From NCBI GenBank assembly GCA_027307115.1, contig DAHUXN010000054.1, positions 1 to 55,521 on the forward strand: DNA of 55,521 nucleotides. The letters run 5' to 3'. The translations under genes and the position numbers were made by a program. Below are positions 52,812 to 55,521 of the stretch, in pieces (the first letter of the stretch is position 1; each line of letters starts with the position of its first letter). The notes beneath the pieces are model-generated. The model searched no databases. It had not been told where the DNA came from and saw only the letters and a list, made by a program, of their open reading frames with translations. This DNA is from Acidobacteriota bacterium (GTDB taxonomy: Bacteria; Acidobacteriota; Terriglobia; Acidiferrales; UBA7541).

Positions 52812-55301
52812 ATGTCCGAGTCCGCAAACATGCTGGCGAGGCTGCGGCTGCGAGGAGCATCACTGTCGAGGTTCGCAGGCAACTCTAATACGCACATTCG
52901 AGGAGCGTTGCATAGGACTGGCCGCATTATGGAGAGGTACATTCTGCCCGGAACCGCTTTGCTCTGCATGACGGGAATGGCCGCAGTCCAACGTGGTGCC
53001 GCTTACGCGCGCCGGAAATGGACGGATTACGTCGCGGGCCCGAGCATCGAGCTGTTTCGCCAGTGTCAGGCGAAACTGAATCTTCGTCTCCGAACCAAAT
53101 TCCTCATCTCTCTGATCCTGATCACCAGCGGCCTGACGTGCGCCACTTTGCTTGTTGTGGGACGCACGGCGAAAGCCGAGGCGCAACGGCAGATCCAGGA
53201 AGAGGCGAGCAACACGGTCATGACGTTCCAGGTGATGCAGCATCAGCACGAAATTGCGCTGCAACACAAGGCCGACCTGTTGGCCGCGCTGGCCATGATG
53301 CGCAATGGAGACGCGACCACGATTCAAGAGGCCAGCGAAGACCCGTGGCAATCGGAAGACTGCAACCTGTTCCTGCTGGCGGATGCGAGGGGCAAAGTCG
53401 TTGCTCTGCACACGGCGGGCGAACAATTCCCCGCAAACACGGCGGAAAGTCTGCTGCAAAAATCCTTCCACAACAAACAAACGGACGGATGGTGGTTCAG
53501 CGGCCAGCGCCTATATCAAGTGGTGGTGCGGCCGGTCTTCGGCGACGCAGACCAACACCACGCACGGATGGGTACCGTGGTCGTTGGACGTGCGATCGAT
53601 GGGAATGCCGTCAACGAGTTGCACCGGATTTCATCCAGCGAAGTAGCGTTCCGGTATGGAAAGACCATCATCGTCAGCACGCTGGCGCCGCTCGACGAGG
53701 ACAATCTCGAGCAACAGGTGAGCAGTGGAGCAGTTCCCAATTTTCTCCAGATTGGCAACGAAAAATATCTTGCGAGTTCGAAAGATTTGACCGCCGGCAC
53801 GAACGGCGACATAAGCCTGATCGTGCTGAAGTCGTATGACAGCGCGACCACTTTCCTCAACCGGCTGAACCGTCTGTTGCTGGGACTATTTCTAGTCGCC
53901 GCGATTGTGGGAGCAACACTTGTGTTTCTGATTTCCGACACGTTTACGCGGCCGCTGGCTTCGCTTGTCGGCGGCGTGCGTGCTTTGGAGCAGGGCGACT
54001 TCACGTATCCGCTCGAGGCGGACGGCGGAGACGAAGTGGCGCAGGTGACGCGCGCTTTCGATGGCATGCGGACAACCTTGCAGAGAAACCAGAGCCAGCG
54101 CGAAGAGCTCGAAGGGCAATTGCGGCAATCGCAGAAAATGGAAGCGATGGGCAGACTGGCGGGCGGCGTGGCGCACGACTTCAACAACCTGCTGACCGTC
54201 ATCAAGGGGCACAGCGATTTGTTGCTGGACCGCATGGATCCCTCGGAAACGCTTCGCGGCAGCAGCCAGCAAATTGCCAAGGCAGCGGATCGCGCGGCCG
54301 CGCTCACCCGGCAATTGCTGATATTCTCGCGCAAGCAGGTGCTCCAGCCGCAAATCCTCGATTTGAATGCGACCCTATCCGAAATGGGCAAACTCCTCAA
54401 GCGTTTGGTGCGCGAGGACATCGAGTTCTCGTTCCGTCCGGACGCGTCTCTCGGGCGGCTGAAAGCGGATCCAGGGCAAATCGAGCAAGTGATCATGAAT
54501 CTGGTGGTGAATTCGTGCGACGCCATGCCCAACGGCGGCAGACTGGCGATCGAGACTTATAATTTGACCGTGAGCAATGAGTTCGCAAGCGCGCGACGGA
54601 TTGAGCCGGGCGAATACGTGGTGCTTGCCGTCACGGATACGGGATGTGGAATGGACGCGGCCACAAAGGCGCATATCTTCGAGCCGTTTTTCACCACGAA
54701 AGAAGCCGGCAAAGGAACGGGACTCGGGCTGGCGACCGTCTACGGCGTGGTAAATCAGAGCAATGGCGGCATCTGGGTTGAATCAGAACCTGGGAGAGGC
54801 ACGCGGTTTGAAATTTATTTGCCGCGAGTGGAAGCTCCCTTGGCGGCGCAATGCACAGAGAAGCAACCGGCGAACGGCTGCCAACGGTCCGCGACTGTGC
54901 TGATTGTCGAGGACGAAGAAGCCGTGCTCGAACTTGCGTCTGAGTTTCTAAGGACCGCCGGGTACAACGTGCTTACCGCGGAAAATGGCGCGGACGCGCT
55001 GGCGATCGCGCAAGACTTGCGGCAGCCCATCCACGCGCTGGTGACGGACATTGTGCTTCCGAAAATGCGCGGGCCGGAACTTGCCGAGCGAGTCAAGCGC
55101 ATCCGTCCTGACGTGAAGGTTGTCTATATGTCCGGCTACCTGGAACACGATAAAAAGGCTGGGCAGTTCCTCGAAGAGGGAGCGTTCCTGCAGAAACCCT
55201 ACACGCGCGACGCGTTGATCGCCAAAGTGGACGAAACCTTACGGCGGCGCGCCCGCGCGACACAGAAAGAAGACTCGGCGATTCTGGTTCCGGCGGATTG
55301 A
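52812..55301 (+). CDS. Hybrid sensor histidine kinase/response regulator
   Basis: An 829-residue membrane signalling protein. It has a 95-residue N-terminal stretch with a weak hydrophobic segment (44-60), TM1 (97-118), an extracytoplasmic sensor region (119-353), TM2 (354-374), a HAMP domain (about 375-430), a HisKA domain with the phospho-His455 in GGVAHDFNNLL, an HATPase domain with N-box NLVVNSCDAM and GTGLGLATVYG, and a receiver domain with acceptor Asp746 (ALVTDIVLP). The kinase core is of the NtrB-like DFNN type. GAGGGG before the ATG supports the start. What it senses is unknown. No response regulator gene is adjacent, so the fused receiver may relay to another protein. Confidence 0.92.
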   Translation: MSESANMLARLRLRGASLSRFAGNSNTHIRGALHRTGRIMERYILPGTALLCMTGMAAVQRGAAYARRKWTDYVAGPSIELFRQCQAKLNLRLRTKFLISLILITSGLTCATLLVVGRTAKAEAQRQIQEEASNTVMTFQVMQHQHEIALQHKADLLAALAMMRNGDATTIQEASEDPWQSEDCNLFLLADARGKVVALHTAGEQFPANTAESLLQKSFHNKQTDGWWFSGQRLYQVVVRPVFGDADQHHARMGTVVVGRAIDGNAVNELHRISSSEVAFRYGKTIIVSTLAPLDEDNLEQQVSSGAVPNFLQIGNEKYLASSKDLTAGTNGDISLIVLKSYDSATTFLNRLNRLLLGLFLVAAIVGATLVFLISDTFTRPLASLVGGVRALEQGDFTYPLEADGGDEVAQVTRAFDGMRTTLQRNQSQREELEGQLRQSQKMEAMGRLAGGVAHDFNNLLTVIKGHSDLLLDRMDPSETLRGSSQQIAKAADRAAALTRQLLIFSRKQVLQPQILDLNATLSEMGKLLKRLVREDIEFSFRPDASLGRLKADPGQIEQVIMNLVVNSCDAMPNGGRLAIETYNLTVSNEFASARRIEPGEYVVLAVTDTGCGMDAATKAHIFEPFFTTKEAGKGTGLGLATVYGVVNQSNGGIWVESEPGRGTRFEIYLPRVEAPLAAQCTEKQPANGCQRSATVLIVEDEEAVLELASEFLRTAGYNVLTAENGADALAIAQDLRQPIHALVTDIVLPKMRGPELAERVKRIRPDVKVVYMSGYLEHDKKAGQFLEEGAFLQKPYTRDALIAKVDETLRRRARATQKEDSAILVPAD

Positions 55302-55375
55302 TAAAGTTCTCGTAAAACCTGCCTGCCCGCCCATTCACTTCCCTTTTCTCGACTGAAACGTCTATTAAGCGCGGC

Positions 55376-55521
55376 TAGGGCTGCGGATTTTGCCGCGGCT
55401 GCTGCTCCGGCGGTTGCGGAGTCAGCGTGAAGGCGACGCCGCGCTTCCAATTCATGTCCACCGTTTTCTGAAGATCGAGCTGATCCATAAGAATGCTGGA
55501 CTGAATTTTATACGTGGTGAT
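55376..55521 (-). CDS. Unidentified protein, C-terminal fragment
   Basis: The minus-strand frame is open from the window edge to TAG at 55378-55376, giving the last 48 residues of a protein. The tail is rich in Pro and Gln (TPQPPEQQPRQNPQP), preceded by YKIQSSILMDQLDLQKTVDM. I do not recognise a family. It converges with the hybrid kinase gene with a 74-base gap. Confidence 0.5.

Noticed and set aside
1-55521. tRNA or rRNA genes
   Set aside because: I searched by eye for T-loop motifs and long conserved rRNA segments and found none convincing.

Overview
The window looks like a chromosomal segment of an Acidobacteriota bacterium, probably from the Terriglobia/Acidobacteriales side. The clues are four paralogous permeases of the acidobacterial duplicated orphan permease (ADOP) type, an Oar-like TonB-dependent receptor with an N-terminal carboxypeptidase-regulatory-like domain, a CRTAC1/ASPIC-UnbV protein, a bacillithiol enzyme (BshC), and many GC-rich dispersed hairpin repeats between genes. 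Taxonomy is inferred from gene content only. Nearly all genes lie on the minus strand, and only three clear genes (TPR protein, DUF5946 protein, hybrid histidine kinase) are on the plus strand. I saw no rRNA, tRNA, CRISPR array, phage or transposase gene.

Left part (1-11.4 kb): an L-arabinose/arabinoside utilisation locus. Read along the minus strand it has an Oar-like TonB-dependent receptor, a sodium:solute symporter with a 74-residue membrane protein 4 bases behind it, a Tat-exported GH127 beta-L-arabinofuranosidase, a LacI-type regulator, AraD and a truncated FucI/AraA-like isomerase. Palindromes of the LacI-operator type sit directly behind a strong promoter of the GH127 operon and in the leader of the receptor gene, so one regulator probably controls uptake and breakdown together.

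11.4-31 kb: mostly housekeeping. A TPR protein and a CRTAC1 protein converge on a shared TTAA. Then come PlsC, a peptidoglycan-recycling operon (ldcA-mpl-M61 protease, with overlapping genes), MgtC/SapB, MtnP with a PfkB kinase, an MBL hydrolase coupled to MeaB, an acyl-CoA dehydrogenase, threonine aldolase, HemW, YjbQ and a LacD-type aldolase.

30-39 kb: bshC, a DapA-family aldolase, carB, carA (apparently starting at CTG), a small membrane protein and signal peptidase I. carA and carB are separated by a small GIY-YIG nuclease gene. That gene is bracketed by two copies of a 172-base unit whose ends are inverted copies of a roughly 35-base palindromic repeat, and the nuclease reading frame ends inside one of these copies. 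This is the most unusual object in the window and could be a nuclease-linked mobile repeat system.

39-50 kb: four tandem ADOP permease genes without an ATPase gene, with hairpin repeats between them and one convincing intrinsic terminator. 50-55.5 kb: a DUF5946 protein, a secreted DUF4382/DUF5666-like lipoprotein, a large hybrid sensor kinase, and the 3' end of an unidentified gene running off the right edge.
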